In this document: piece after piece, positions 1 through 5,913 of the stretch | Layout: every line of letters begins with the position of its first letter | Numbering within the stretch: position 1 is the stretch's first letter | Assembly: GCA_031256755.1 (NCBI GenBank) | Contig: JAIRPZ010000010.1 | Coordinates: 1-11,437, forward strand | Source of the DNA: Planctomycetaceae bacterium | Lineage (GTDB): Bacteria; Planctomycetota; Planctomycetia; Pirellulales; Thermoguttaceae | Direction of reading: 5' to 3' | Length of the DNA stretch: 11,437 bases | Notes under the pieces: generated by a model | Seen by the model: the letters and a program-made list of their open reading frames with translations, nothing else | Databases searched by the model: none | Told to the model about the DNA's origin: nothing | Translations under genes and position numbers: made by a program

Positions 1-450
1 CAAGCCGTTAGTGCCGGTCATGCGTTCATGCATGGTCTGCTGTTCGATGAAAGGATAAAGATAAGCGAGCCAAGACCCTTTTCCGCTGAAAATCACGACC
101 GGCGGCAGTCCTTTCTTGACATCGTGATAGTTGTGAATTCCCAAGCCGATTTGCTTGAGGTGATTCTGGCACTGCATACGTCTTGCGGCTTCCCGTGCCA
201 TTTGAATGGCGGGCAAAAGTAAGGCGATCAACATGCCGATAATGGCGATCACGACAAGGAGTTCGATAAGCGTGAAGCTCTTGACGGACCGACTGCCCTT
301 GCCGTGCAGGCATATTTTGGGGTGTGTCTGTTGTTTATACTGCCTGTCCGGCAAGGACACGGCGGCGAAAATGGGGAACGTCTGTTTCCCGCTCTTTGTT
401 GCGTTGTGCGTTGTGGTCATGACCACTTTTTCTGATTTTTTCTTGTCCAT
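1..450 (-). CDS. DUF1559 pseudopilin-like protein, N-terminal part (cut by window edge)
   Basis: The 150 codons run off the left edge of the window, so the C-terminus is missing. Residues 57-80 contain KSFTLIELLVVIAIIGMLIA, a type IV pilin-like N-terminal methylation segment and hydrophobic helix. It is followed by AREAARRMQCQNHLKQIGLG and IHNYHDVKKGLPP, the hallmark start of DUF1559 (SBP_bac_10) proteins, which are hugely expanded in Planctomycetota. The role is unknown; by family it is inner-membrane anchored and processed like a pseudopilin. Two oddities: about 57 residues precede the hydrophobic segment, far more than the usual short leader, and the residue before the FTLIE phenylalanine is Ser rather than Gly. 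The ATG at 450 has no Shine-Dalgarno; ATG 420 is an alternative start. A consensus-like promoter lies 48 bp upstream. Family assignment is firm; the start is uncertain. Confidence 0.9.
   Translation of the reverse strand, partial: MDKKKSEKVVMTTTHNATKSGKQTFPIFAAVSLPDRQYKQQTHPKICLHGKGSRSVKSFTLIELLVVIAIIGMLIALLLPAIQMAREAARRMQCQNHLKQIGLGIHNYHDVKKGLPPVVIFSGKGSWLAYLYPFIEQQTMHERMTGTNGL
341..358 (-). repeat. Dispersed GTCCTTGCCGGAC repeat, copy in DUF1559 5' coding region
   Basis: On the minus strand 358-341 reads GTCCTTGCCGGACAGGCA. It shares 13 bases exactly, and 17 of 18 with one A/G change, with the copies at 7313 and 11062. Here it lies in frame inside the leader of the DUF1559 gene and encodes residues around SLPDRQ, so the leader may have been extended by repeat sequence. 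Confidence 0.6.
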
Positions 451-497
451 AGTATTTTGGAGGTTAATAGTTCAGAGCGATCATTCTCTACATAAAC

Positions 498-526
498 AAA
501 ATACCATGAAAAAATGAAATTGTCAA
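498..526 (-). promoter_or_regulatory. Sigma70-type promoter for the DUF1559 gene
   Basis: On the minus strand there is a perfect -35 TTGACA (526-521), a 17-bp spacer and -10 TATTTT (503-498, 4 of 6). The predicted transcript would start near 491 and carry a leader of about 40 nt before ATG 450. No Shine-Dalgarno-like purine run is seen in that leader. Confidence 0.6.
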
Positions 527-672
527 GACAAGGACGGCCCGAATTCTGCCGGCTGTTAAATTTTCGGGACAAAAAGAACGTAAAAGTAAAATTGTACTGT
601 CGGCTTATGATACACGCCGAAACGGAAACGGGATGTGCAAGGAGGACGTGCAAAAGCAGGCAGCCCTCTCGT

Positions 673-1707
673 TTACCGCATATAAATCGGCAGCGCACCC
701 TTTTCGAGTTGCAGAATCGTCAGGTTGATCGCCGTCGCATAGACCCGTCCGGTACCGCCGCTCCACGCCCCGTCGCTGCCGGCTTCAGAAACCAAACGCT
801 TAAACAGTTTTTCCCGGTAATCCTTCCACTCCTTATCTCCCTGCCGGTATTTCACTTGGGCAAAATAATAATGAGCATAATGCCAGTGACCGTCATCCTG
901 TTTGTTCGTAATATTCGCCCCTAATGTCCGGTCGCAGTATTTCAGCAAATTCGGAACAAATTTGTCATCATACTCGCCGGCATTGAACAGACAAGCGATA
1001 GCGGCTGCACTGATCGGCGGACGACCGCCCCCGCCCTGTATATTGTACTGCACCCCTTCCGCACCGTCTTTGATCGAACATTTGTGAATGTACGTAATCG
1101 CTTTCTCAATCACTTCCTTCGGAACAGAAATACCGGCATTCCGGCAGCCCCGCAAGGCCTGTACCTGCGTAATCGTGGTCGAACCCTCATCAAAATCATT
1201 ACCGTCTTTTGCACTGACATATCCCCAGCCGCCCGCTTTGGTTTGGGCAAGTCCGCAGAATTTGACCGCACGGGTAATGACATCAATTAATTCTTCCCGG
1301 CGGCTCTCGTCTTCTTCTTCGCCGTAAACCTGCGACAAAAAGAGGAGTCCGAAACCATGCCCGTAAGTATAATGGTCATCGTTATCATCCCCGATCAAAC
1401 CGTTTTTACGGGCTTTTTTCAGAAGATAGTCGACCGCATTGCGGATATTGGGGGCATATTTCCCCTGCGTTGCGGTCGAACCTTCGGAAAGCAGGGCAAG
1501 TCCTGCCATACCGGTCATTGCTGACGGATACGCCCCGTCAGCACCGTTGGTTCCCCAGTTTCCCCGTTTGCCTTGGTTGGCGACCAGCCAATCAAGCCCT
1601 TTACTGATAACACGGTTAATGTCGTCATCCGACTGACCGAAAGCAAAAAAGGGGGCAATAAAAAATGCCGCCGCAAAAAAAACAAAAATCCTCGTCCAGC
1701 GTGTCAT
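673..1707 (-). CDS. Exported prenyltransferase/squalene-oxidase repeat (alpha/alpha-toroid) protein
   Basis: 344 residues. Residues 1-24 form a signal peptide: basic n-region MTRWTR, hydrophobic core, likely cleavage at AFG|QS. The mature part consists of helical repeats ending in G-x-W motifs typical of the prenyltransferase/squalene-oxidase repeat fold: around 36-52 (GLDWLVANQGKRGNWG), 147-163 (AVKFCGLAQTKAGGWGY) and 301-316, with weaker copies at 90, 203 and 254. The DxDD acid motif of squalene-hopene cyclases is not visible, so terpene cyclase activity is unlikely. Relatives are common exported planctomycete proteins of unknown function. I chose ATG 1707 because AGGA lies 8 bases upstream; ATGs at 1722 and 1725 would add a non-signal-like stretch. 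It follows the pseudoprotease gene on the same strand after a 132-nt gap holding a strong hairpin, so read-through or separate transcription are both possible. Confidence 0.88.
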   Translation of the reverse strand: MTRWTRIFVFFAAAFFIAPFFAFGQSDDDINRVISKGLDWLVANQGKRGNWGTNGADGAYPSAMTGMAGLALLSEGSTATQGKYAPNIRNAVDYLLKKARKNGLIGDDNDDHYTYGHGFGLLFLSQVYGEEEDESRREELIDVITRAVKFCGLAQTKAGGWGYVSAKDGNDFDEGSTTITQVQALRGCRNAGISVPKEVIEKAITYIHKCSIKDGAEGVQYNIQGGGGRPPISAAAIACLFNAGEYDDKFVPNLLKYCDRTLGANITNKQDDGHWHYAHYYFAQVKYRQGDKEWKDYREKLFKRLVSEAGSDGAWSGGTGRVYATAINLTILQLEKGALPIYMR

Positions 1708-1773
1708 ATTTTTTCCTGTCATCAACGACAGTCGTCATCAAGTTGGTTTCGCAATAAATCCCTATTTCTGCCG

Positions 1774-1805
1774 TTCAGGAGACCGGATAAATCCGATCTC
1801 CCGAA
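1774..1805 (-). terminator. Long RNA hairpin between pseudoprotease and toroid genes, no U-tract
   Basis: Read on the minus strand, TTCGGGAGATCGGAT pairs with ATCCGGTCTCCTGAA over 15 bp with two G-U wobbles and a tiny TT turn. It lies 35 nt behind the stop of the gene ending at 1840. No T-run follows, so it is not a classical Rho-independent terminator. It may be a transcript-stabilising 3' hairpin, a Rho-linked terminator or a processing site. Confidence 0.4.
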
Positions 1806-1839
1806 CTGTTTGTTATTAAAACAAGGGAAACACCGGTTG

Positions 1840-2859
1840 TCAATTCCCGTCTTCTTTTTTTATCGTCATCCGCGGTTTCCGCTGCCGGGTTTTTTCTTTC
1901 CTTTCTTCCGTTGTCAGCGAGACGGTCTGTTCGGTTCCGTCCCGGAGAAACGCTATTTTCAATGTCTCTCCGGCATAACGCCGCCGGACATTTTTCACCG
2001 CATCCATTGCGGCGGTCACCGGACTATCATCAATTTTCGTGATTTTGTCCCCCTTTTTGAGACCTGCTTTTGCGGCGGCGGATTCCGGCATCACATCGTC
2101 AATGACCGCATCGCCGACGAACATTTTGTTTTCTTTGAACGAAAAGCCCGCCGCACCGGGGAGAAGGTCTTTGCCTTCCTTCAACTTCGGTACAACCGGC
2201 AAAATATCTTCAAACGGAACAGCCATACCGACACCTGCGTCGTACATTTCGGCACCGGCCGCGACATTATCCGACATACTCGACAGCGGAACGAGAATTC
2301 CCAGTATTTTTCCGGCGGAATCGATCAGCGGGCCGCCGTAATTGTTCGGACCGACGGCGGCATCCGTTTGCAGGGCTTTGCCCCAAATCCGGTCTTTACC
2401 GCTGATTACGCCGAGAGCGACATTCGGTTCGGACGGAGAAAGCGATTCGCCGACGGCAATACATGCTTCGCCGATACGGACGGACTTTTTTTCCCGATAC
2501 GGAATCGGCGGCATTTCCTGACCGGAAAAATCATTGGTTTTCAGCAGCGTTAACATCCGAAGGCGGTCAACGGCGATTTTTTTGGCGGTTTTTTTTGTCC
2601 CGTCGGAAAAAAGCACCAAAATCGCATTCGGATCGTGCAGTATATTGAACGATCCGGTGATAATAAAGCCCTCTTGATCGAGCAGTATGCCGGTGGTTGT
2701 CCCATCGTTGGCAATTTCGCGTCCGACTTTTTCGTGTCCGCCGATTGTTTCAATGCGGACGATTCGCGGCACGACGGACTTGACGGCATCGGCAACACCG
2801 TCACCCGACGCTGCTGCTGAAATGAGAAAAAACAAAGTAAACGAAACGAAACGAAACAT
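1840..2859 (-). CDS. HtrA-like (S1C) pseudoprotease with C-terminal PDZ domain
   Basis: 339 residues with a signal peptide (1 to about 18, cleavage near AAASG). A trypsin/HtrA-like fold covers about 25-225 and a PDZ domain about 238-317 (AAAKAGLKKGDKITKIDDSP), followed by a charged basic tail. Compared with DegP/HtrA, all three catalytic positions are changed. GYIVTNNHVV corresponds to GFIITGSFNIL (residues 64-74; His to Phe71 or Asn72). The Asp site is Met102 in RMLTLLK. GNSGG is NNYGG (Ser to Tyr174). The fold markers SDGTKKTAKK and QTDAAV are kept. It is therefore probably an inactive, periplasmic or envelope peptide-binding or scaffolding protein. ATG 2859 is chosen because AGGAGG lies 8 bases upstream and the signal peptide begins there. 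It is the first gene after a divergent promoter region shared with the small gene at 3021. Confidence 0.88.
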   Translation of the reverse strand: MFRFVSFTLFFLISAAASGDGVADAVKSVVPRIVRIETIGGHEKVGREIANDGTTTGILLDQEGFIITGSFNILHDPNAILVLFSDGTKKTAKKIAVDRLRMLTLLKTNDFSGQEMPPIPYREKKSVRIGEACIAVGESLSPSEPNVALGVISGKDRIWGKALQTDAAVGPNNYGGPLIDSAGKILGILVPLSSMSDNVAAGAEMYDAGVGMAVPFEDILPVVPKLKEGKDLLPGAAGFSFKENKMFVGDAVIDDVMPESAAAKAGLKKGDKITKIDDSPVTAAMDAVKNVRRRYAGETLKIAFLRDGTEQTVSLTTEERKEKTRQRKPRMTIKKEDGN

Positions 2860-2867
2860 ATTTGATA

Positions 2868-2873
2868 CCTCCT
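2868..2873 (-). promoter_or_regulatory. Strong Shine-Dalgarno fixing the pseudoprotease start
   Basis: On the minus strand a full AGGAGG sits 8 nt before ATG 2859. It excludes the upstream ATGs at 2880 and 2910 as starts. Several other genes here (DUF1559, dnaA, Nudix, DUF3863) lack such a site. Confidence 0.8.
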
Positions 2874-2881
2874 GACCCACC

Positions 2882-2910
2882 ATTGTAGCACACAAGACAC
2901 CGGCATTCAA
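2882..2910 (-). promoter_or_regulatory. Sigma70-type promoter for the pseudoprotease gene
   Basis: Minus-strand -35 TTGAAT (2910-2905, 4 of 6), 17-bp spacer, -10 TACAAT (2887-2882, 5 of 6). The transcript would start near 2875, giving a short leader that is little more than the ribosome binding site. It is divergent from the promoter at 2931-2958, whose -35 is only 21 bp away. Confidence 0.6.
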
Positions 2911-2930
2911 CGGCAGCGAATGCCTCCCTC

Positions 2931-2958
2931 TTTACAAAACCGGTTATTTGGGTAGAAT
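2931..2958 (+). promoter_or_regulatory. Near-consensus sigma70 promoter for the bL37-like gene
   Basis: -35 TTTACA (5 of 6), 16-bp spacer, -10 TAGAAT (5 of 6). The predicted start is near 2965, about 55 nt before ATG 3021. Two ACCGGT hexamers (2939-2944 and 2960-2965), each self-complementary and 21 bp apart, flank the -10. That is two helical turns, as expected for paired operator half-sites. Confidence 0.6.
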
Positions 2959-3020
2959 CACCGGTAAGAGGGTACTGTCCCGTCCGCGAAAAATCACAGA
3001 AAATTACGAGGAAAAATCCA

Positions 3021-3119
3021 ATGTCGAAACCGCAGCACACAAAAAAGAAAGCCAATCACGGCAAACGTCCGGCCAATTCAAAAATGAGAAAATCCAAACG
3101 GCAGCAAGTTAAAACATAG
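3021..3119 (+). CDS. Very basic 32-residue protein, bL37-like ribosomal protein candidate
   Basis: The gene encodes 32 residues, almost half Lys/Arg/His, with no acidic residue. The core KKKANHGKRPANSKMRKSKR contains KANHGKRP, which I recall as the signature of bL37, the tiny 50S protein described in mycobacterial ribosomes. A GAGGAAA Shine-Dalgarno lies about 10 nt before ATG 3021. The gene has its own near-consensus promoter (2931-2958) and an excellent terminator (3179-3214). This complete expression unit for such a short frame argues strongly for a real, highly expressed protein. Function by motif: a ribosome-bound or otherwise RNA-binding peptide in the cytoplasm. The alternative is an unrelated basic nucleic-acid-binding peptide. 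That it is a gene is fairly sure; the bL37 link is inference from a short motif. Confidence 0.75.
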   Translation: MSKPQHTKKKANHGKRPANSKMRKSKRQQVKT

Positions 3120-3178
3120 TTTTGACGTGCCTGACGGCTCTGTCCGTCCGCTGTTTTTTCCGCGTTTTTTAACGCCTA

Positions 3179-3214
3179 ACGCATACGCCGCAAGTATCGG
3201 CGTGTGCGTTTTTT
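3179..3214 (+). terminator. Rho-independent terminator of the bL37-like gene
   Basis: ACGCATACGCCG (3179-3190) pairs with CGGCGTGTGCGT (3198-3209) over 12 bp with one wobble and a 7-nt loop CAAGTAT. A T-run (3209-3214) follows. On the minus strand the stem is not followed by T, so it acts for the plus-strand gene and not for the convergent dnaA. Confidence 0.85.
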
Positions 3215-3239
3215 GCATACGGATTTCCATACGGAAAAT

Positions 3240-4706
3240 CTACTCCAGTACGTGTTCGATCTTTTTCAGCGAATCCGCAATCTGTGTGTTTTCCGTGATC
3301 TGCCGGTCCATTTTCCGGGAAGCGGCAATGACCGAACTATGCGAAAGATTGCCGAAAAATTGACCAATCTCGGAAAGTGCCGACCGCGTATATTTCCGTG
3401 CCAGCCACATCGCAAGCATACGGGGACACGCAATCTGTTTGACCCTCGTTTTGGAACGGAGCGATTCTTCGGCAATGCCGAATTCATCACAAACCGCTTT
3501 ACTAATGTCCTGCAAACGGACATCGCGCCGATTGAGCCGCAATAAATCACTCAACAACTCCTCGGCGATGTCGACCGTTATGGGCTTGCCGCTGCCCGCA
3601 TGGTTCTGATACGCCACATAAAGCCGGTTGACCGCACCGGTGATTTGCCGTCCGTGAACGCCGAAACGGGAAGCAATCAGACGGCACACTTCCGGTTCAA
3701 GCGGTAATTTCCGCTCATGAACAATGCTTGTGCAGATTTTCAGCGATAATTCCCGCTCCGGCAATTCGACAGGGCATGCCAAACCGGCTTCAATCCGGGA
3801 AACAAGGTCTTTCCGCAGCCGCATCGCTTTCGCCGGCGCATTTCCGGTAAAAACGAGTTGCACCGATTGATTTTTCAGCATATCAATCACCTGCACCAAC
3901 TCGGATTGCGTGACATCGGCGCGGACAAAGGTCTGAATGTCGTCAATCAGAAGATGGGAAATCCCTTTGAAACGGCTGCGGAATGATGCGGCGTTTTCCC
4001 GCGAGGTGCCGTTTTGGAAACGCTCCGTAAATGCAGTGATAAACTGCTGTGCCGTCATAAACAGCGGTAAATTTTTTGAACGCTGCAACGACTGCTGACG
4101 GCGGACGGCTGTCCAAATCCCTTCAAGAAGATGCGTTTTACCGCTGCTTGTCGGACCGAAAATAAAAATCGGATTGATCTGTCCCGGCTGCTGAATCGCA
4201 AAATCCGCTCCGCTGCGGGCTAAACGGTTGGACTGACCGACAATGAACGAGTCAAGCGATGCAAACTTTCTGCCGGAACGCATCGGTTCTTTCGGTAAAT
4301 CAAGGTTGAGTTCTGCCGGCTGTAAAATCCGTACCGGTTTGGGAACAGAGGGCTTGACGGCGGGCTTTTTCGGTTCGGACGCAAGCGGCTTGACCTCGCC
4401 GACCCGAAGAACAAAAGGGATTTTTTGCCCGAAAAATTCCTGAACGGCTTGGGCGATCTCTTTGCCGCAATTCCGCTGAATCGCCGTAACTTCAAAATCG
4501 TTGCGGACAAATATTTCTGCTGTTTTGCGGTTGCCGCTTTCCGTTATGCGGCATTGCGTATCCTGACTGAACCAAAGATTGTAGCGGATGCTTCCTAATT
4601 TTTCCCGAATGACTTCAAGAAGCCGGGAGGATGGAGAAACGCAGGGGTGAGCCGGGTGTTGAACAATTTCCGTTTCCGTGCAGGTTGAGTTGTATTCCGT
4701 TACCAT
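3240..4706 (-). CDS. dnaA: Chromosomal replication initiator DnaA
   Basis: 488 residues with all four DnaA domains. Domain I is about 24-100 (SSRLLEVIREKLGSIRYNLWF). A Pro/Lys-rich linker spans 101-145. The AAA+ domain is 146-370, with Walker A GPTSSGKT (184-191), Walker B LLIDD (252-256), a sensor-1-like FTGN (286-289), Arg finger Arg304 in SRIEAGL, and sensor-2 Arg353 in GRQITGAVNRL. Domain IV, the DNA-binding part, is 395-488. Walker A departs from the usual GGVGLGKTH. In domain IV, E. coli GGRDHTTV reads GNLSHSSV (452-459), so Arg432, Asp433 and Thr435 become Leu454, Ser455 and Ser457, while His456, Arg421 (=R399) and Arg437 (=K415) keep their chemistry. It binds origin DNA and melts it in an ATP-dependent way. 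ATG 4706 has no Shine-Dalgarno; a roughly 25-residue N-terminal extension precedes domain I. No dnaN or rpmH lies beside it. Confidence 0.95.
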   Translation of the reverse strand: MVTEYNSTCTETEIVQHPAHPCVSPSSRLLEVIREKLGSIRYNLWFSQDTQCRITESGNRKTAEIFVRNDFEVTAIQRNCGKEIAQAVQEFFGQKIPFVLRVGEVKPLASEPKKPAVKPSVPKPVRILQPAELNLDLPKEPMRSGRKFASLDSFIVGQSNRLARSGADFAIQQPGQINPIFIFGPTSSGKTHLLEGIWTAVRRQQSLQRSKNLPLFMTAQQFITAFTERFQNGTSRENAASFRSRFKGISHLLIDDIQTFVRADVTQSELVQVIDMLKNQSVQLVFTGNAPAKAMRLRKDLVSRIEAGLACPVELPERELSLKICTSIVHERKLPLEPEVCRLIASRFGVHGRQITGAVNRLYVAYQNHAGSGKPITVDIAEELLSDLLRLNRRDVRLQDISKAVCDEFGIAEESLRSKTRVKQIACPRMLAMWLARKYTRSALSEIGQFFGNLSHSSVIAASRKMDRQITENTQIADSLKKIEHVLE

Positions 4707-4860
4707 AGGGGGACAAGCGGGGGAGGATAAATAGGGGGAAGGTAAACGGCACAGAAAGGGATCGGCAAGCCATGCCGAAAACAGCGGCTGCCTTCCCTTC
4801 CGGGAAGAACGTCACCGCGGTCTTTCTTTCCTGCATCCTTGCCTTCCGAATGATGGGGGT

Positions 4861-4888
4861 ATTCTACACGATCTTTTCCTTCCGGCAA
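4861..4888 (-). promoter_or_regulatory. Candidate dnaA promoter
   Basis: Minus-strand -35 TTGCCG (4888-4883, 4 of 6), 16-bp spacer, -10 TAGAAT (4866-4861, 5 of 6, the same hexamer as in the bL37-like promoter). It would give a leader of about 150 nt. The -35 overlaps a copy of the dispersed GTCCTTGCCGGA repeat, so the resemblance could be incidental. Confidence 0.35.
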
Positions 4889-4892
4889 GGAC
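4881..4892 (-). repeat. Dispersed GTCCTTGCCGGA repeat, copy upstream of dnaA
   Basis: An exact 12-base match on the minus strand (GTCCTTGCCGGA) to the copies at 346-358, 7313 and 11062. Here it continues AGG rather than CGGGC. Confidence 0.5.
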
Positions 4893-5056
4893 AAAGGAAC
4901 AACTGCATGCGATTACGGCAAAGACAAAGTGTGTAATTCTTTGATTCTCTTCGACTTATGCGGATTGAAAAGTCCGTAAGTGATCTTTGTTTTTTTTACC
5001 GGAACGTTCCTGCAAGGGGGAAAACTTGTCGGCGGTTTTCCGTAAAGGAAAAAATA

Positions 5057-5668
5057 TCAAGGGATAAACAGGGCATCGAGACACAGAGACGACCATGATT
5101 CCATGGACGTGCGGTGCGACCGCAGGGTTTCGAGCGGCATAAAGCCGGATTCGATCAGTTCCGGCTCGTTAGAAAAAACCTCCGGTTCGGCAACATCAAG
5201 CGTATGCACAATGCCGAGATGAACGCGTCCGACATCGCTGGAATCATCATTGATTAACCCGACGCATTGTTCGGTGAAAGAAGTGTGTAAAACGACTTCT
5301 TCGCGGAGTTCCCGCAGCATTCCTTCCCGATACACATTGCCTGAATGGTGCAACCGGTCTTCGGCGGCGATATGTCCGCCGACACCGATGCTTCGTTTTT
5401 GCCGCAGCCGGCTTTCCCCTGTTCCTTTGCCGCGTACATATTGAAAGATGCGGACTGCACCGGATGAATCCGTATGACGAAAAATCATATAGGGGATCAG
5501 TTGTTTGAATTGCGGAGAGGACTCGGCAGCACTGCGGGGCATAAACTGAAAGTTCTCCGGTGCGAGCAGTTGATTCCGGTAGCGGTCGATGTCGGCGCAA
5601 AAACCTTGAAAGCAGCCGATTTCGTGAAACAATTTTGTCGGTATGACCAGTACATGTTCTTCGGACAT
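5057..5668 (-). CDS. Nudix hydrolase, COG4112-type predicted phosphoesterase
   Basis: 203 residues. The sequence starts MSEEHVLVIPTKLFHEIGCFQGF, with PRSAAESSPQFKQLIPYMIF before the Nudix core at about 75-185. The core has KRSIGVGGHI (91-100), then an insertion, then YREGMLRELREEVVL (112-126). The metal-binding RELREE is complete, but canonical box positions Gly1, Glu7 and Gly22 are replaced (Arg, Asn, Val), as I recall for the MutT-like COG4112 group. GLINDDSSDVGRVHLGIVH follows, also typical of that group. By family it is a cytoplasmic hydrolase of a nucleoside-diphosphate-linked substrate; the substrate is unknown. No Shine-Dalgarno precedes ATG 5668 (CCCTGTTTTTT), in line with other SD-less genes here. 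It is divergent from the DUF3863 gene. Confidence 0.85.
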   Translation of the reverse strand: MSEEHVLVIPTKLFHEIGCFQGFCADIDRYRNQLLAPENFQFMPRSAAESSPQFKQLIPYMIFRHTDSSGAVRIFQYVRGKGTGESRLRQKRSIGVGGHIAAEDRLHHSGNVYREGMLRELREEVVLHTSFTEQCVGLINDDSSDVGRVHLGIVHTLDVAEPEVFSNEPELIESGFMPLETLRSHRTSMESWSSLCLDALFIP

Positions 5669-5841
5669 AAAAAACAGGGCAGGCGGTTAATATTTTCGTG
5701 CGGTCAATGCGACCGGCAGACATTGTACTCTTTGCCGGTGATTTTTAACATGCGGCTTGCCGGCTTTGATGCCGGACAATCCAACAGCCGCTGCCTTGCC
5801 AAACTGAAAATGCTGCGGTATCATTGTATCCTTGAAAACGG

Positions 5842-5864
5842 GGCTGCAAAAACGGTATGCAGCC
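5842..5864 (+). other. Hairpin in leader of the DUF3863-type gene
   Basis: GGCTGCA and TGCAGCC form a perfect 7-bp stem with a 9-nt loop AAAACGGTA, 49 nt before ATG 5914. No T-run follows directly. The 245-nt divergent gap 5669-5913 otherwise shows no convincing promoter for either gene; TTGAAA at 5832-5837 and TACAAT on the minus strand near 5709 are isolated hexamers. Confidence 0.3.
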
Positions 5865-5913
5865 ATAGCCGTCTGCACTCCGTCACCTTGCCCCCCTTCA
5901 CCAAAAACACATT

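Larger units (their letters stand above)
4707..5056. other. 350-nt gap between Nudix gene and dnaA: leader and promoter region
   Basis: Both flanking genes are on the minus strand. The gap holds a candidate dnaA promoter (4861-4888) and three imperfect copies of CCTTCCGR (plus-strand starts near 4796, 4842 and 4878). It also holds an imperfect hairpin at about 4964-4992 (ACTTATGCGGA / TCCGTAAGT) near an eight-T run at 4991-4998, and the 10-bp palindrome GGAACGTTCC (5002-5011). No TTATCCACA-type DnaA box was seen. Short minus-strand open frames across it (4615-4836, 4700-4894) look like chance frames over the repeated motif. Confidence 0.5.

Noticed and set aside
1573..2553. Open frame of 326 codons on the plus strand
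   Set aside because: Its Phe/Arg-rich composition is typical of the antisense of the pseudoprotease and toroid genes, it bridges two real genes, and it has no family resemblance.
4615..4894. Two minus-strand frames upstream of dnaA with repeated PEGKD-like strings
   Set aside because: The similarity comes from the CCTTCCG repeats in the DNA; there is no start signal or recognisable protein, and one overlaps the dnaA start in another frame.
4707..5056. Possible oriC beside dnaA
   Set aside because: No cluster of TTATCCACA-like boxes and no AT-rich unwinding region were seen; the nearest 9-mers differ at two or more positions.
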